Source of the DNA: an uncultured Acinetobacter sp.
GTDB taxonomy: Bacteria > Pseudomonadota > Gammaproteobacteria > Pseudomonadales > Moraxellaceae
Length of the DNA: 47,509 bases
NCBI GenBank assembly: GCA_947627655.1
Contig: CANQWW010000002.1
Coordinates: 1 to 47,509, forward strand
Reading direction: 5' to 3'
Of this stretch, positions 21,605 through 31,389 are shown one piece after another (the stretch's first letter is position 1; each line of letters starts with the position of its first letter). The position numbers and the translations under genes were made by a program. The notes beneath the pieces are model-generated. The model saw only the letters and a program-made list of their open reading frames with translations, made no database searches and was not told where the DNA came from.

Positions 21605-21831
21605 ATGCTTTATAAATTATATTCATTCCAGAAATTATTAAAAATCCAGAATCCAGCATCAATTGCTGGCTTAGCCAAGAAAAATAAAAGTCGCGAACAA
21701 AAGATCATGAAAGCTGCTATAGCTCTGTAGATCTTTCACCAGAACCAGAACAGATCATGCTTGAAGCATTGAATAGATAGGGTAGGAAGCAGATTTAGAA
21801 CGCTTGATTGCTAAGCATGCAATATATAATT
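21605..21831 (+). pseudogene. Decayed small coding remnant spread over several frames
   Basis: MLYKLYSFQKLLKIQNPASIAGLAKKNKSREQKIMKAAIAL* (21605-21730), then another frame YSSVDLSPEPEQIMLEALNR* (21718-21780), then EADLERLIAKHAIYNF. Confidence 0.5.
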
Positions 21832-22212
21832 TTAGGCAGAGACTTCAATTGTTCTTAAAGCTTCAATTCGTAATCTTTCCATTTTTTTGAGCTTCGACAG
21901 CACCAATGCATAAGAGTTGGACACCAAATCCTTTAGCAAAGATTCATCTAATTCATCATCCTCATAGACCGAAATCCAATGGCGTTTATTCATATGCCAA
22001 CCCGTATGAATATAAGGATAAAGATCTCGCAGCATGACCCCATCGTCGGGTTCAACTTTTAAATTAATCGCTGCTTTGCCATGTAAATGAAAGGACAACA
22101 TAAAGACTTTATCCAGTACCTTAAACACATCACAGCCCTCACCAAAAGGCTGAGTTAGGGTCACCTCAGGTAAAGCGAAAGCGCTCTTCGCTGCAACTAC
22201 ATGTAAAAGCAT
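21832..22212 (-). CDS. MmcQ/YjbR family DNA-binding protein
   Basis: FGEGCDVFKVLDKVFMLSFHLHGKAAINLKVEPDDGVMLRDLYPYIHTGWHMNKRHWISV. Confidence 0.87.
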   Translation of the reverse strand: MLLHVVAAKSAFALPEVTLTQPFGEGCDVFKVLDKVFMLSFHLHGKAAINLKVEPDDGVMLRDLYPYIHTGWHMNKRHWISVYEDDELDESLLKDLVSNSYALVLSKLKKMERLRIEALRTIEVSA

Positions 22213-22237
22213 AAGCTATGGATCACTCAAAATAACA

Positions 22238-22287
22238 CTGTGGATAATGCTTAAATTATCCACAGTTTTTGTATAAGGTGTGAATAA
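22238..22287. promoter_or_regulatory. Cluster of DnaA-box-like 9-mers
   Basis: TGTGGATAA 22239-22247, TTATCCACA 22256-22264 (both perfect consensus, inverted, 8-bp spacer), TGTGAATAA 22279-22287 (= TTATTCACA). Confidence 0.5.
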
Positions 22288-22288
22288 G

Positions 22289-23743
22289 TTAAGACGAACA
22301 GCTCACCATCACTTCCGGTACATCACTTGGCAATGGCCCCAAGTCTTCGGCGCGCTCAAGCTCTAGCTGTTGGGTAAAAGGAGTACTTAATAACTGGAAC
22401 AAGCGCTCCACTTCAGAAAAATCATCCGCTTCAGCCAGTTCAATTGCTTTTTGTGCCATATGATTACGCAGAATATAATGTGGATTAGCCAGTTGCATGG
22501 CTGCGTCTAGTTCTTCAATATTCTGATGTTCGCGAATACTTTCATATTGTGCCAAGAATGCTTCAAACTGACGGCGATCCAGACAATCATCTTTAATCGC
22601 TTCATATGCATGATTTTGCAGTCGAATAAAGCTTTGGGTGTAATCCAGCTGTTCACTTTGTAAAATGCGTAAAAAGGCCATGGCGCAGTCGAAGCTGTCT
22701 TTATGAAAACTCGGCAAGCCCATTTTCTGGCTCAGACCAAGTTTGTAATGTTCCAGAAAGGTCGGTTCATAATGTTCCAGACAGGCGGCCAGATCTTGTT
22801 TCCATTGTTCTTTATCATAATCTGCCGGGCAGAGCGGAATCAGATTATTTAACCAGGTCCATAAATTCCAGTGTCCAATGCTCGGCTGCTGCTGATAGGT
22901 ATAACGGCCCTGATAATCCGAATGGTTATTGATCCAGTTAGGACGGAAACGCTCCATAAAACCGTAAGGGCCAAAATCCAGCGTTGAACCGGTAATATTC
23001 AGGTTGTCGGTATTCATCACCCCATGCGCAAAACCGACCAGTTGCCATTTGGCAATCATCACGGCGGTACGTTGAATTACTTGGGTGGCAAAAGCGCAGA
23101 TCGGTTGTTCGGCCTGTAAGCATTCTGGATAATGCCATTCGATGCATTTTTGGGTGAATTCAGCGAGCAAGTCTGGTTGATATTGATTAATCCATTCAAA
23201 ATGTCCCAGGCGAATATGGCAATCTGATGTACGCAGCATCATAGCACCCGGTTCCAGCTTTTCACGCTGCACCCCTTGGGCGGACGAGGTAAAACCGACC
23301 GCGTTACTCGAAGCAATGCCCAGGCTATTTAAGGCATGTCCGGCCAGATATTCGCGAATGACCGAACGCAGCACGGCACGTCCATCGCCCATACGCGAAT
23401 AAGGGGTAGCCCCGGCACCTTTCAAATGCAGATCAATGGTTTGCTGATCTTTATCCAGAATCTGAGCAATCAGTAAACCACGCCCATCGCCGAGCTGGCC
23501 GGCCCATTGTCCGAACTGATGCCCGGCATAAACCATGGCTAAGGGCTTGAATTCTTCAAAGGTTTTTTGACCACTGCAAATTTCAACCCATTCGGCCTTG
23601 TCCTGTGCTGACCATTGCAGCTGCTCTGCCAATGTCTCATTGAAATGTCCAGCTTTAGGACCTTTTAAAGGGGTCGGTGGCTGCTGATGATATAGGCGGG
23701 CCGGGAGAATAGGGTAACGGGCATTAAAGTACATGACGTTCAC
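22289..23743 (-). CDS. selO: Protein adenylyltransferase SelO (YdiU)
   Basis: YAGHQFGQWAGQLGDGRGLLIAQ, HLKGAGATPYSRMGDGRAVLRSVIREYL, GVMNTDNLNITGSTLDFGPYGFM; C-terminal CSS. Confidence 0.95.
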   Translation of the reverse strand: MNVMYFNARYPILPARLYHQQPPTPLKGPKAGHFNETLAEQLQWSAQDKAEWVEICSGQKTFEEFKPLAMVYAGHQFGQWAGQLGDGRGLLIAQILDKDQQTIDLHLKGAGATPYSRMGDGRAVLRSVIREYLAGHALNSLGIASSNAVGFTSSAQGVQREKLEPGAMMLRTSDCHIRLGHFEWINQYQPDLLAEFTQKCIEWHYPECLQAEQPICAFATQVIQRTAVMIAKWQLVGFAHGVMNTDNLNITGSTLDFGPYGFMERFRPNWINNHSDYQGRYTYQQQPSIGHWNLWTWLNNLIPLCPADYDKEQWKQDLAACLEHYEPTFLEHYKLGLSQKMGLPSFHKDSFDCAMAFLRILQSEQLDYTQSFIRLQNHAYEAIKDDCLDRRQFEAFLAQYESIREHQNIEELDAAMQLANPHYILRNHMAQKAIELAEADDFSEVERLFQLLSTPFTQQLELERAEDLGPLPSDVPEVMVSCSS

Positions 23744-23819
23744 AGCTAACTTAAATTGAAATCACTATAACAAAGAATAATGCTGAAAACTGTTGAACAT
23801 TTTTGCTGATGTTGAATAT

Positions 23820-23848
23820 AAAAAATGCCCCAAAGTTGGAGCATTTTA
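23820..23848. terminator. Terminator-like hairpin
   Basis: AAAATGCCCCAA-ag-TTGGAGCATTTT. Confidence 0.55.
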
Positions 23849-23860
23849 TGTAGCTTTTGC

Positions 23861-25039
23861 TTACTGCGATGCTGGTACTTTCTTCAGATTACGGACCAGC
23901 AAATTCAGTGTTTCACGGTGATGGGACAGACGTTGTTCCACCAGCTGAAACTCGACTTTAAGTTTGTCATCCATCTGATGAATTTTTTCTGCAACAGCAG
24001 CTTTCTTCACCTGAAGTTCTGTTTCTTTTAGCTTGGCCCAATCATTTAAGGTTTGAGTAAAGGCATCATATTCTTGCGCGATCTTACTTTTGACCGTCGC
24101 AATGTCCTGATTGACATCATGACCATAGACTGCCAGATCCTGCTCGGCATATTTAAACTTCATCGCCAGTTCGGCTTTTTTAATATTAAAACTAGGAATA
24201 CGACGTAAATTCTTTGCCAAGCCCAGTTTTGAGCAGGTCCAGATCAACCATTTAGTCGGATCATATTGCCACCATTTTATCCCATTACGGTAATCGTACT
24301 GGAAGATATGATGATAGTTATGATAACCCTCACCCCAAGTCGCAATTGCTAACCAGAAGTTGTCACGTGCGGTATTTTCGTCGGTATAAGGACGTGAGCC
24401 CCACATATGGCATAGCGAATTGATAAAGAAGGTCACATGATGGCTCAGAATCAGACGCACCAGGCCGCCCAGCAATAATACGCCCCAGACATCGCCCACA
24501 GCCCAGCCAATCGGCAGCAGAATGGCTGCATGCACGACAACCACCAGCGGAATATAGTATTTGTGCTGGAACATCACCACCTTGTCATTTAGCAAGTCAG
24601 GTGCATTCTTGTAATTTGGCTCTGCGGCCGGATAGTCACGCAGCATCCATCCCAGGTGTGCATACCAGAAGCCATTATTGATCGAGTAAGGGTCTTTTTC
24701 CACATCATCGACATGACGGTGATGGGTACGGTGACCAGAACCCCAGTATAAAATACTGTTTTGTACAGCAAATGTACCCATGATCATTAAAACGATTTTT
24801 AATGGTAAAGTCGCTTCATAAGCACGATGTGCCCAAAGACGATGGTAACCTGCGGTAATACCCAGACTACTGACGCCGAGTAAAACAAACATACTGATCC
24901 AGGCCGCAAGACTGAAATCATGGTGATACGCATACAACGGAATCGCAATCACTGCTACGATGGGCAAAGCCACCAGCGCGAAAACAGCGACCCAGTTAAT
25001 TGGGGCTTGAGGTAGGGGAGCATTCATCTCCAACAGCAC
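23861..25039 (-). CDS. Acyl-CoA (delta-9-type) fatty acid desaturase with C-terminal coiled-coil-like tail
   Basis: HRLWAHRAYE, HRTHHRHVDDVEKDPY, GEGYHNYHHIFQYDYRNG His boxes. Confidence 0.92.
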   Translation of the reverse strand: MLLEMNAPLPQAPINWVAVFALVALPIVAVIAIPLYAYHHDFSLAAWISMFVLLGVSSLGITAGYHRLWAHRAYEATLPLKIVLMIMGTFAVQNSILYWGSGHRTHHRHVDDVEKDPYSINNGFWYAHLGWMLRDYPAAEPNYKNAPDLLNDKVVMFQHKYYIPLVVVVHAAILLPIGWAVGDVWGVLLLGGLVRLILSHHVTFFINSLCHMWGSRPYTDENTARDNFWLAIATWGEGYHNYHHIFQYDYRNGIKWWQYDPTKWLIWTCSKLGLAKNLRRIPSFNIKKAELAMKFKYAEQDLAVYGHDVNQDIATVKSKIAQEYDAFTQTLNDWAKLKETELQVKKAAVAEKIHQMDDKLKVEFQLVEQRLSHHRETLNLLVRNLKKVPASQ

Positions 25040-25210
25040 TCCTGGAACCGGGGAAGGTTTTATCTAAAAAGCTCAATCTACTATGAATTATAGTGGATCA
25101 GACTTATCCATATTAGCACGGGCAATAGGGTGGAACTAGCTTTATTGCACAGGTGTATTGTACTTATGAGTAACAGAATAATTAAAACTAAAGATGCCAT
25201 TTCCAGGCTG

Positions 25211-25222
25211 TTTTTAACGCAC
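25211..25222. repeat. 12-bp direct repeat, copy 1
   Basis: TTTTTAACGCAC, identical to 25399-25410. Confidence 0.7.
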
Positions 25223-25227
25223 GGTTT

Positions 25228-25398
25228 TTAACCATCGAAGGCGTTTATAAGCTGCTGAAAAGCAGAAAATTCTTCATATTTCATCTGTTTGTCTGAGCGG
25301 TTTGGATGCCCGTAAGATGGCTCGATCTGTATTTGAAAAATTAAAATGAATAATAGATTGAATAGTCCGATAGGGTTTAGATCTTCATATTGAGTCCA
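25228..25398 (-). pseudogene. Start-less open frame / gene fragment
   Basis: Minus-strand frame WTQYEDLNPIGLFNLLFILIFQIQIEPSYGHPNRSDKQMKYEEFSAFQQLINAFDG*; no ATG, preceded in frame by TAA. Confidence 0.4.
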
Positions 25399-25410
25399 TT
25401 TTTAACGCAC
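25399..25410. repeat. 12-bp direct repeat, copy 2
   Basis: TTTTTAACGCAC. Confidence 0.7.
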
Positions 25411-25514
25411 TTCTATACAAAGCGAGAACAACTGAGTGATGCTTGATTTTTGCTGGATCGCAAAGCAGTATTTTTCTCAGCTGAGCAAGGTTGAGTAGTG
25501 CAAAAATACCGTTT

Positions 25515-26228
25515 TTAAAGTTGCTGTAACATCAACTTAGGATAGTCAGTAATCAGGCCTTGTACCCCCAAATCACGCAGTTCTTTGGCGCGTTCGACGT
25601 CATTTACGGTCCAGACACTCATATTCAGTTTTGCTGCTTGCGTCGCCTGAATTAGTTCCTGATTTGCCAGTTCATTCATCCAGCCAATGTGACCACAGCC
25701 GAACGCTAAAGCCTGATCAATCGCTTTATGCTTGATATCAGTTTCGATCAGTAAGCCACGTTTAAACTGGGATTTTTGTTGTTGCAGGGCTGCGTGAATT
25801 TTTAAATCAAAACTGGTGATAATCGCTGACTGTTCAAAGCCTTTGAGCTGTTGTTGTACGGCTAAGGTGATTTTCTCCGCCGCCGCTTCAGAAGCAACTT
25901 CTTTAATTTCGACTTCGATATGTTCAAAATTATGAATGACATTTAAAGTTTGATTGAGTAAAGGCGTTGGTTCGACCTGATTCCATTCCGACCATTGGAC
26001 TGCATGGTTATAGAGAGGGAGCTCTTCGTGACTGCATTCATAGAGCGGCTTTTTGTGCCCGGTGGTACGGATAAAATTATCATCATGCATGATGATCAGG
26101 GCATTATCTTTCAGTTGACGTACATCAAACTCAACGGCACGAATCCCGATGTCCTGAATGTATTTAAAACCACCCAGAGTGTTTTCTGGAGCTTCTCCGC
26201 GTGCACCACGGTGTCCGATTATGCGCAT
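25515..26228 (-). CDS. Glycerophosphodiester phosphodiesterase
   Basis: IIGHRGARGEAPENTLGGF, VEFDVRQLKDNALIIMHD, GVQGLITDYPKLM. Confidence 0.93.
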   Translation of the reverse strand: MRIIGHRGARGEAPENTLGGFKYIQDIGIRAVEFDVRQLKDNALIIMHDDNFIRTTGHKKPLYECSHEELPLYNHAVQWSEWNQVEPTPLLNQTLNVIHNFEHIEVEIKEVASEAAAEKITLAVQQQLKGFEQSAIITSFDLKIHAALQQQKSQFKRGLLIETDIKHKAIDQALAFGCGHIGWMNELANQELIQATQAAKLNMSVWTVNDVERAKELRDLGVQGLITDYPKLMLQQL

Positions 26229-26374
26229 ACTGCGATAACCTGAAAAAGAAAAGATGAGTACATGATGTCGAATGAATATGACCAGAGAATGACGCTATTC
26301 TGCGCCTTTAACACTTTGTTGCAAAGTCCCAAAGACGCAGATTTTTCTGAAGAAATTAGATGTTTTTAGCGGTT

Positions 26375-26959
26375 TTATTGATCGATAGTTTCATTGATAT
26401 TTTTCTGCCATAGCACTTCAGCGCCACCTTCTGCATGTTGCAGGGTACGGGAAGCCACAAATAACCAGTCAGATAAACGGTTGAGTAATTGCAGCGAAGC
26501 GGCCTGAATATTCTGGTCACGGTTGTGAACCGACATCACACTACGCTCTGCACGACGGCAAACAGCACGGGCTTGATGGGCAAAGCTACAGACCAAAGTA
26601 CCAGCAGGCAGAATAAAGTCTTTGAGCATCGGCAAGGCTTCATTCATACGGTCGATGTCATTTTCCAGAAACTCAACTGAGACGGGTTGAACCAGATTAA
26701 AACCTGGAATACACACTTCGCCGCCCAAGTCGAATAACCAGTGCTGGATCAGGCTTAAGGATTTGTCCCATGTCGCTTGATTCTCAATTGAACTGACTGC
26801 AATCTGAGCGCGTAATACGCCAATACAGGCATTCAATTCATCCACATCACCAAGTGCAGTGATACGTAAGTCATCTTTGGCAACACGTGAACCATCACCC
26901 AGGCCTGTGGTGCCTGAATCGCCGGTACGGGTATAGATTTTACTTAAACGGTGACCCAT
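26375..26959 (-). CDS. Cob(I)alamin adenosyltransferase, PduO type
   Basis: KIYTRTGDSGTTGLGDGSRV, FILPAGTLVCSFAHQARAVCRRAER, LNRLSDWLFVASR. Confidence 0.93.
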   Translation of the reverse strand: MGHRLSKIYTRTGDSGTTGLGDGSRVAKDDLRITALGDVDELNACIGVLRAQIAVSSIENQATWDKSLSLIQHWLFDLGGEVCIPGFNLVQPVSVEFLENDIDRMNEALPMLKDFILPAGTLVCSFAHQARAVCRRAERSVMSVHNRDQNIQAASLQLLNRLSDWLFVASRTLQHAEGGAEVLWQKNINETIDQ

Positions 26960-26995
26960 TTCATTTCCTTAAAATTTTGAATGCTGTAAATAAAA

Positions 26996-27025
26996 AGCAT
27001 CATGCCATAGGTATGACATGATGCT
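26996..27025 (-). terminator. Hairpin between btuB and adenosyltransferase gene
   Basis: AGCATCATG-12 nt-CATGATGCT, followed on minus strand by TTTTTATTT. Confidence 0.55.
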
Positions 27026-27050
27026 CAAAGGTATTTGGAAAAAGCTGAGC

Positions 27051-28913
27051 TTAGTATTTAAAGGTCACACCGGCAGAGGCAAGGCGACCACCGTTGATGT
27101 AATAGATACTATCTCCACCAAAGTATTCTGTTTCATACTGAACATCACCAATATTCTCGATATTGGTGAAAACTTTAACGGACGGAGTAATATTCCAGTA
27201 GGCATTCAAATCAATAGTGGCATAACCTGGATTTTGGTATCGACTGTCCCAGCTTTTGGACTTCGAGCTTCCAACAACGGATGCACTTACTCCATAGATT
27301 GCATTTTGGATACCGGTTGAGAGGGTAACTTTTTGACGTGGTCTTTTTTGCAGATCTTCTTTGAGTTCAGCATCTTTTGCCTGTACATAAGCATATGAAG
27401 CAGTTAAGAATAAATCATCAGCATTCCATTTATAGGAAAGTTCGCCACCTGTGAATTCTGATTTATTCACATTGACCAGTTTTCCTGCTTTGGAGGTGAT
27501 TAAGTTATCTATCTCATTGCGATAGATCGATAAACCAAGGGTTGAGTTCTCTGTAAGCTTTTGATCCAAGCCTAATTCATAAGCAAAGCCTTCTTCTGGT
27601 TTTAACTCTGGATTTCCACCCCAACTTAACGCATATAAATCATTCATACTCGGTGCTCTAAATGAGCTGCCAATATTGCTATATACACTTGTAAATGGAT
27701 TAAAGTGATAGCGGATAGCCGCTTGACCTACGGTATGGGAGCCAAAACGCTGGTTGTCTTCTACACGAACGCCGACTTGAGTCTGAACTTTGTCAGTCTG
27801 ATATTGGTGCTGAGCAAAGTAACCGGTAGATTTGATTTCTTTATCATAGAAAACATCTTCTCCAGGATAGAAAATACCATCCCACTCAAATGATTCCCCT
27901 TGTGAGAAGATATCCGCCTTCATTTTTTTATGTGTAAGGCCTGCAAGAAGATTTTGCGTCGGAGTGAATTGCCATTTACTGTATAATTCAGCTTCTTGTG
28001 CAGAGTTGTGGATAAAGTCGGGTTTATCCAGCTGATCCAAATCATCTTTGAACTGGGAGAGGCGGGCATTTAATTCAAGATTTGACGTAATTTGAATTTT
28101 GCCTTTGAGATTGATGATCTCATTTTGAAAATCTTGAGAAACAAGGTTACCATTTAATTTATAAGCCCCATTTCCTGAATTCTGGCTGTAATCCAAAGAA
28201 GTTGCAAAACGCTCTTTCTCTAAGCCAACTTTGGCGCTGTAGCCTTTCTGATCATAGCTATATTTACGCTTGTCATTATTTAAAATGACATCGCCATCTG
28301 ATTCAAGCCGTTGACCACGAATTTGTGTATAAAAACCGTCTTCAGCAAAATCAGCGCCAATAATGGACTTATAGGTACTATTTTCACCGACTTCTCCGGT
28401 AAGAAAAGCACCGGATTTTTCAGGTGTTTTTGAAACCAGCTGGATCACACCGCCAATGGCATCAGTACCATACAGAACAGAAGCTGGACCTTTTAAAACT
28501 TCAATCTGTTTTAGATCAGTTGTATCTATAAACTGAATTGAAGCCGAGCCTTGTGAGGGGGTATTTAAGCGAACCCCATCGCGCATGATCAGGGTATGGT
28601 CAGATTCCGTACCGCGTAAAAAGATAGAAGCCTGTTGTCCATACCCCCCAGTTTGTACCAGATTGATGGAGGCATCTTCGAATAAGAGATGCGGTAATGA
28701 GGCAATTGGGGATTGTTCCAATTTAGCCGGTTCAATCACATTGATCCGCGCCGGCACGTTCTCAATATCTTCTTCAGAGCGGGTGGCAGTGACGACAATG
28801 GTATTTAAAGCCGCTTTTGCTACTTTTTGCTCAGCAGCATGAACAGAAGAGGTAAAACCCAGCGCAAGTGCGATTGAAGCCGCTAAGGCAGCAGGCTGAA
28901 ATTGAATAGACAT
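27051..28913 (-). CDS. btuB: TonB-dependent vitamin B12 receptor
   Basis: MSIQFQPAALAASIALALGFTSSVHA signal; TIVVTATRSEEDIENVPARINVI TonB box/plug; KGPASVLYGTDAIGGVIQ; C-terminal GRLASAGVTFKY; riboswitch upstream. Confidence 0.9.
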   Translation of the reverse strand: MSIQFQPAALAASIALALGFTSSVHAAEQKVAKAALNTIVVTATRSEEDIENVPARINVIEPAKLEQSPIASLPHLLFEDASINLVQTGGYGQQASIFLRGTESDHTLIMRDGVRLNTPSQGSASIQFIDTTDLKQIEVLKGPASVLYGTDAIGGVIQLVSKTPEKSGAFLTGEVGENSTYKSIIGADFAEDGFYTQIRGQRLESDGDVILNNDKRKYSYDQKGYSAKVGLEKERFATSLDYSQNSGNGAYKLNGNLVSQDFQNEIINLKGKIQITSNLELNARLSQFKDDLDQLDKPDFIHNSAQEAELYSKWQFTPTQNLLAGLTHKKMKADIFSQGESFEWDGIFYPGEDVFYDKEIKSTGYFAQHQYQTDKVQTQVGVRVEDNQRFGSHTVGQAAIRYHFNPFTSVYSNIGSSFRAPSMNDLYALSWGGNPELKPEEGFAYELGLDQKLTENSTLGLSIYRNEIDNLITSKAGKLVNVNKSEFTGGELSYKWNADDLFLTASYAYVQAKDAELKEDLQKRPRQKVTLSTGIQNAIYGVSASVVGSSKSKSWDSRYQNPGYATIDLNAYWNITPSVKVFTNIENIGDVQYETEYFGGDSIYYINGGRLASAGVTFKY

Positions 28914-28961
28914 GATATGCTCCATACATTCACTCCCCGTGAACGATTGAGTTAAAGAACA

Positions 28962-29165
28962 CAACAAGCAGGTATCCGGACTTAAATGGGCAGGGCAGAA
29001 GCCATGCTGCCAATCCACCTTCCCACATCAATATGCAGTGGTGTAGACCCAAAGGGTCTAAATTGATTGACGTTTCATTATTTACCGTTGCGGGGGCAGT
29101 GCTGGATTTTCACCAACTTCCCTAAAGCGGAGGCTTGAACTTGTTGCAAGTTGCGGCAAGTATAA
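28962..29165 (-). ncRNA. Cobalamin riboswitch
   Basis: Minus strand contains GGGAAGTTGGTGAAAATCCAGCACTGCCCCCGCAACGGTAA and 3' B12-box-like AAGTCCGGATACCTGCTTG, directly upstream of btuB. Confidence 0.93.
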
Positions 29166-29304
29166 AGACGGACCGTAATTTAAACAACTTTCCTAAAGAA
29201 TAACGCGTATGAACTTTACTCAAGTTTGGAAAATTGCTTTACAATGATTCGTTCCAGCTGGATAGATCGGCTATAAAGTTGGAAGTTTTTCGAGCCAGAA
29301 CAAT

Positions 29305-29949
29305 ATGCGAACCCGTACCAAAATCTGTGGAATCACCCGTGTTGAAGATGTACACGCCGCTGCCAATGCCGGTTGTGATGCAATTGGATTTGTCTTTTAT
29401 CCGCCGAGTCCACGCAGTGTGACCCAAGCCCAGGCAGAGGTACTGGTTCAAGCCGTACCCGCCTATGTGCAAGTGATCGGTTTATTTGTAAATAGCAGTG
29501 CTGACGACATCCAGCAGGTTTTAAAGACAGTCGCCTTAGATATTCTGCAATTTCATGGCGATGAAAGCCCAGAACAGTGCCAGCACATTGCTCGGCAGGT
29601 CGGGCGTCGTTGGTACAAGGCAATTCAGATGAAGCCTGGCTTGGATATCATTGCCGAAATTCAAAGCTATCAAAATGCTGGTGCCAGCGCAGTGCTGTTA
29701 GACGCATGGCATCCGGACTTAAAAGGTGGAACAGGGCATCGTTTTGACTGGACCACTTTCCCGAAATTAGATATTCCGCTCATTTTGGCTGGGGGCTTAA
29801 ACCCGGACAATGTAGAGCAGGCAATTCACACCACACAGGCTTATGCTGTGGATGTGAGTGGCGGTGTCGAGTCCGCAAAAGGTATTAAAGACCAACAACT
29901 CATAAAACGCTTTATGCAAGGAGTCCATCGTGGATCAGCAAACTGTTAA
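29305..29949 (+). CDS. trpF: Phosphoribosylanthranilate isomerase
   Basis: [64 protein letters not shown]. Confidence 0.97.
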   Translation: MRTRTKICGITRVEDVHAAANAGCDAIGFVFYPPSPRSVTQAQAEVLVQAVPAYVQVIGLFVNSSADDIQQVLKTVALDILQFHGDESPEQCQHIARQVGRRWYKAIQMKPGLDIIAEIQSYQNAGASAVLLDAWHPDLKGGTGHRFDWTTFPKLDIPLILAGGLNPDNVEQAIHTTQAYAVDVSGGVESAKGIKDQQLIKRFMQGVHRGSANC

Positions 29950-31174
29950 TCAAAAAGATCAAGTGATTGACTATACCCAGTACCCGGATCAACGCGGGCA
30001 TTTTGGTATCCATGGCGGACGTTTTGTGTCAGAAACGCTGATGGCAGCACTCCAGGATCTGGAGCAGCTCTATTTCCGCATGAAAGATGACGAACAGTTT
30101 TTGGCAGAATTCGACCGTGACCTTAGCTTTTATGTCGGTCGTCCGAGTCCTTTATATCATGCAGAGCGATGGTCAAAAGAGTTGGGTGGCGCGCAGATTT
30201 ATCTAAAACGCGAAGATCTGAACCATACCGGCTCGCATAAAGTAAATAACACGATTGGTCAGGCTTTACTGGCGAAATTATCGGGTAAAAAACGTATTAT
30301 TGCCGAAACCGGGGCAGGTCAGCATGGGGTTGCCACAGCAACAATTGCTGCACGTTTGGGGCTGGAATGCGTGGTCTACATGGGTGCGGATGACGTTAAA
30401 CGTCAGGCCATGAACGTGTATCGTATGCGTCTGCTTGGTGCAACGGTAGTGCCGGTACAAAGTGGCTCTAAAACGCTGAAAGATGCAATGAACGAAGCGA
30501 TGCGTGATTGGGTGACCAATGTTGATTCCACCTATTATGTAATTGGGACTGTGGCTGGGCCGCATCCATATCCACAGTTGGTACGTGACTTCCAGTCGAT
30601 TATTGGCCGTGAAGCGCGTCGTCAGATTCAGGAACAGGCTGGCCGCTTACCAGATGCCTTGGTGGCCTGTGTCGGTGGTGGTTCCAATGCGATGGGCTTG
30701 TTCTATCCATTCCTGAATGACCAAGACGTGAAAATGTATGGGGTAGAAGCCGCAGGTCACGGGATTGAAACCGGTAAACATTCTGCACCGCTCAATGCTG
30801 GTCATGTCGGGGTATTGCATGGTAACCGTACCTACCTGATGTCTGATGCCCAAGGCCAGATTATTGAAACCCATTCAATTTCTGCAGGTCTGGATTATCC
30901 GGGTGTCGGGCCTGAGCATAGCTTCCTGAAAGATATGAATCGTGTTGAATACGTGCCGATTAATGATACTGAAGCGCTGCAAGGTTTCCGTGATCTGACC
31001 AAGATTGAAGGCATTATTCCTGCCTTGGAAAGCTCGCATGCGATGGCCTATGTGACGAAATTGGCACCGACCATGTCTAAAGACCAGATTATTATTGCCA
31101 CTGTTTCTGGTCGTGGTGATAAAGACTTAATGACGGTTGCACGCATTGATGGTGTGGAAATGGTGGAGATGTAA
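29930..31174 (+). CDS. trpB: Tryptophan synthase beta subunit
   Basis: [44 protein letters not shown] start overlaps trpF. Confidence 0.98.
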   Translation: MDQQTVNQKDQVIDYTQYPDQRGHFGIHGGRFVSETLMAALQDLEQLYFRMKDDEQFLAEFDRDLSFYVGRPSPLYHAERWSKELGGAQIYLKREDLNHTGSHKVNNTIGQALLAKLSGKKRIIAETGAGQHGVATATIAARLGLECVVYMGADDVKRQAMNVYRMRLLGATVVPVQSGSKTLKDAMNEAMRDWVTNVDSTYYVIGTVAGPHPYPQLVRDFQSIIGREARRQIQEQAGRLPDALVACVGGGSNAMGLFYPFLNDQDVKMYGVEAAGHGIETGKHSAPLNAGHVGVLHGNRTYLMSDAQGQIIETHSISAGLDYPGVGPEHSFLKDMNRVEYVPINDTEALQGFRDLTKIEGIIPALESSHAMAYVTKLAPTMSKDQIIIATVSGRGDKDLMTVARIDGVEMVEM

Positions 31175-31226
31175 TTTTCTTAAAGTCTTCTCCTAGCAGG
31201 AGCAGTTTTAGAAAATTTTGAATAAT

Positions 31227-31260
31227 AAAATCGCATTCAAGCCATTGGGTGCGATTTTTT
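31227..31260 (+). terminator. Rho-independent terminator
   Basis: AAAATCGCA-ttcaagccattggg-TGCGATTTTTT. Confidence 0.75.
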
Positions 31261-31389
31261 ATGGTTTGAACTTTTAATAATCTATAAAAAATAAAGACGT
31301 CGTTCATTCATCATTTTCAATAGTGGTAATAACCACATTGTCGTATCATACCTCCCCCTAGCTACTCTACTCGCCAAAGGAATACCAAA

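Noticed and set aside
23900-23920. Possible parS-like site (TGTTTCACGGTGATGG)
   Set aside because: Only the left half matches TGTTTCACGTGAAACA; lies within desaturase coding sequence.
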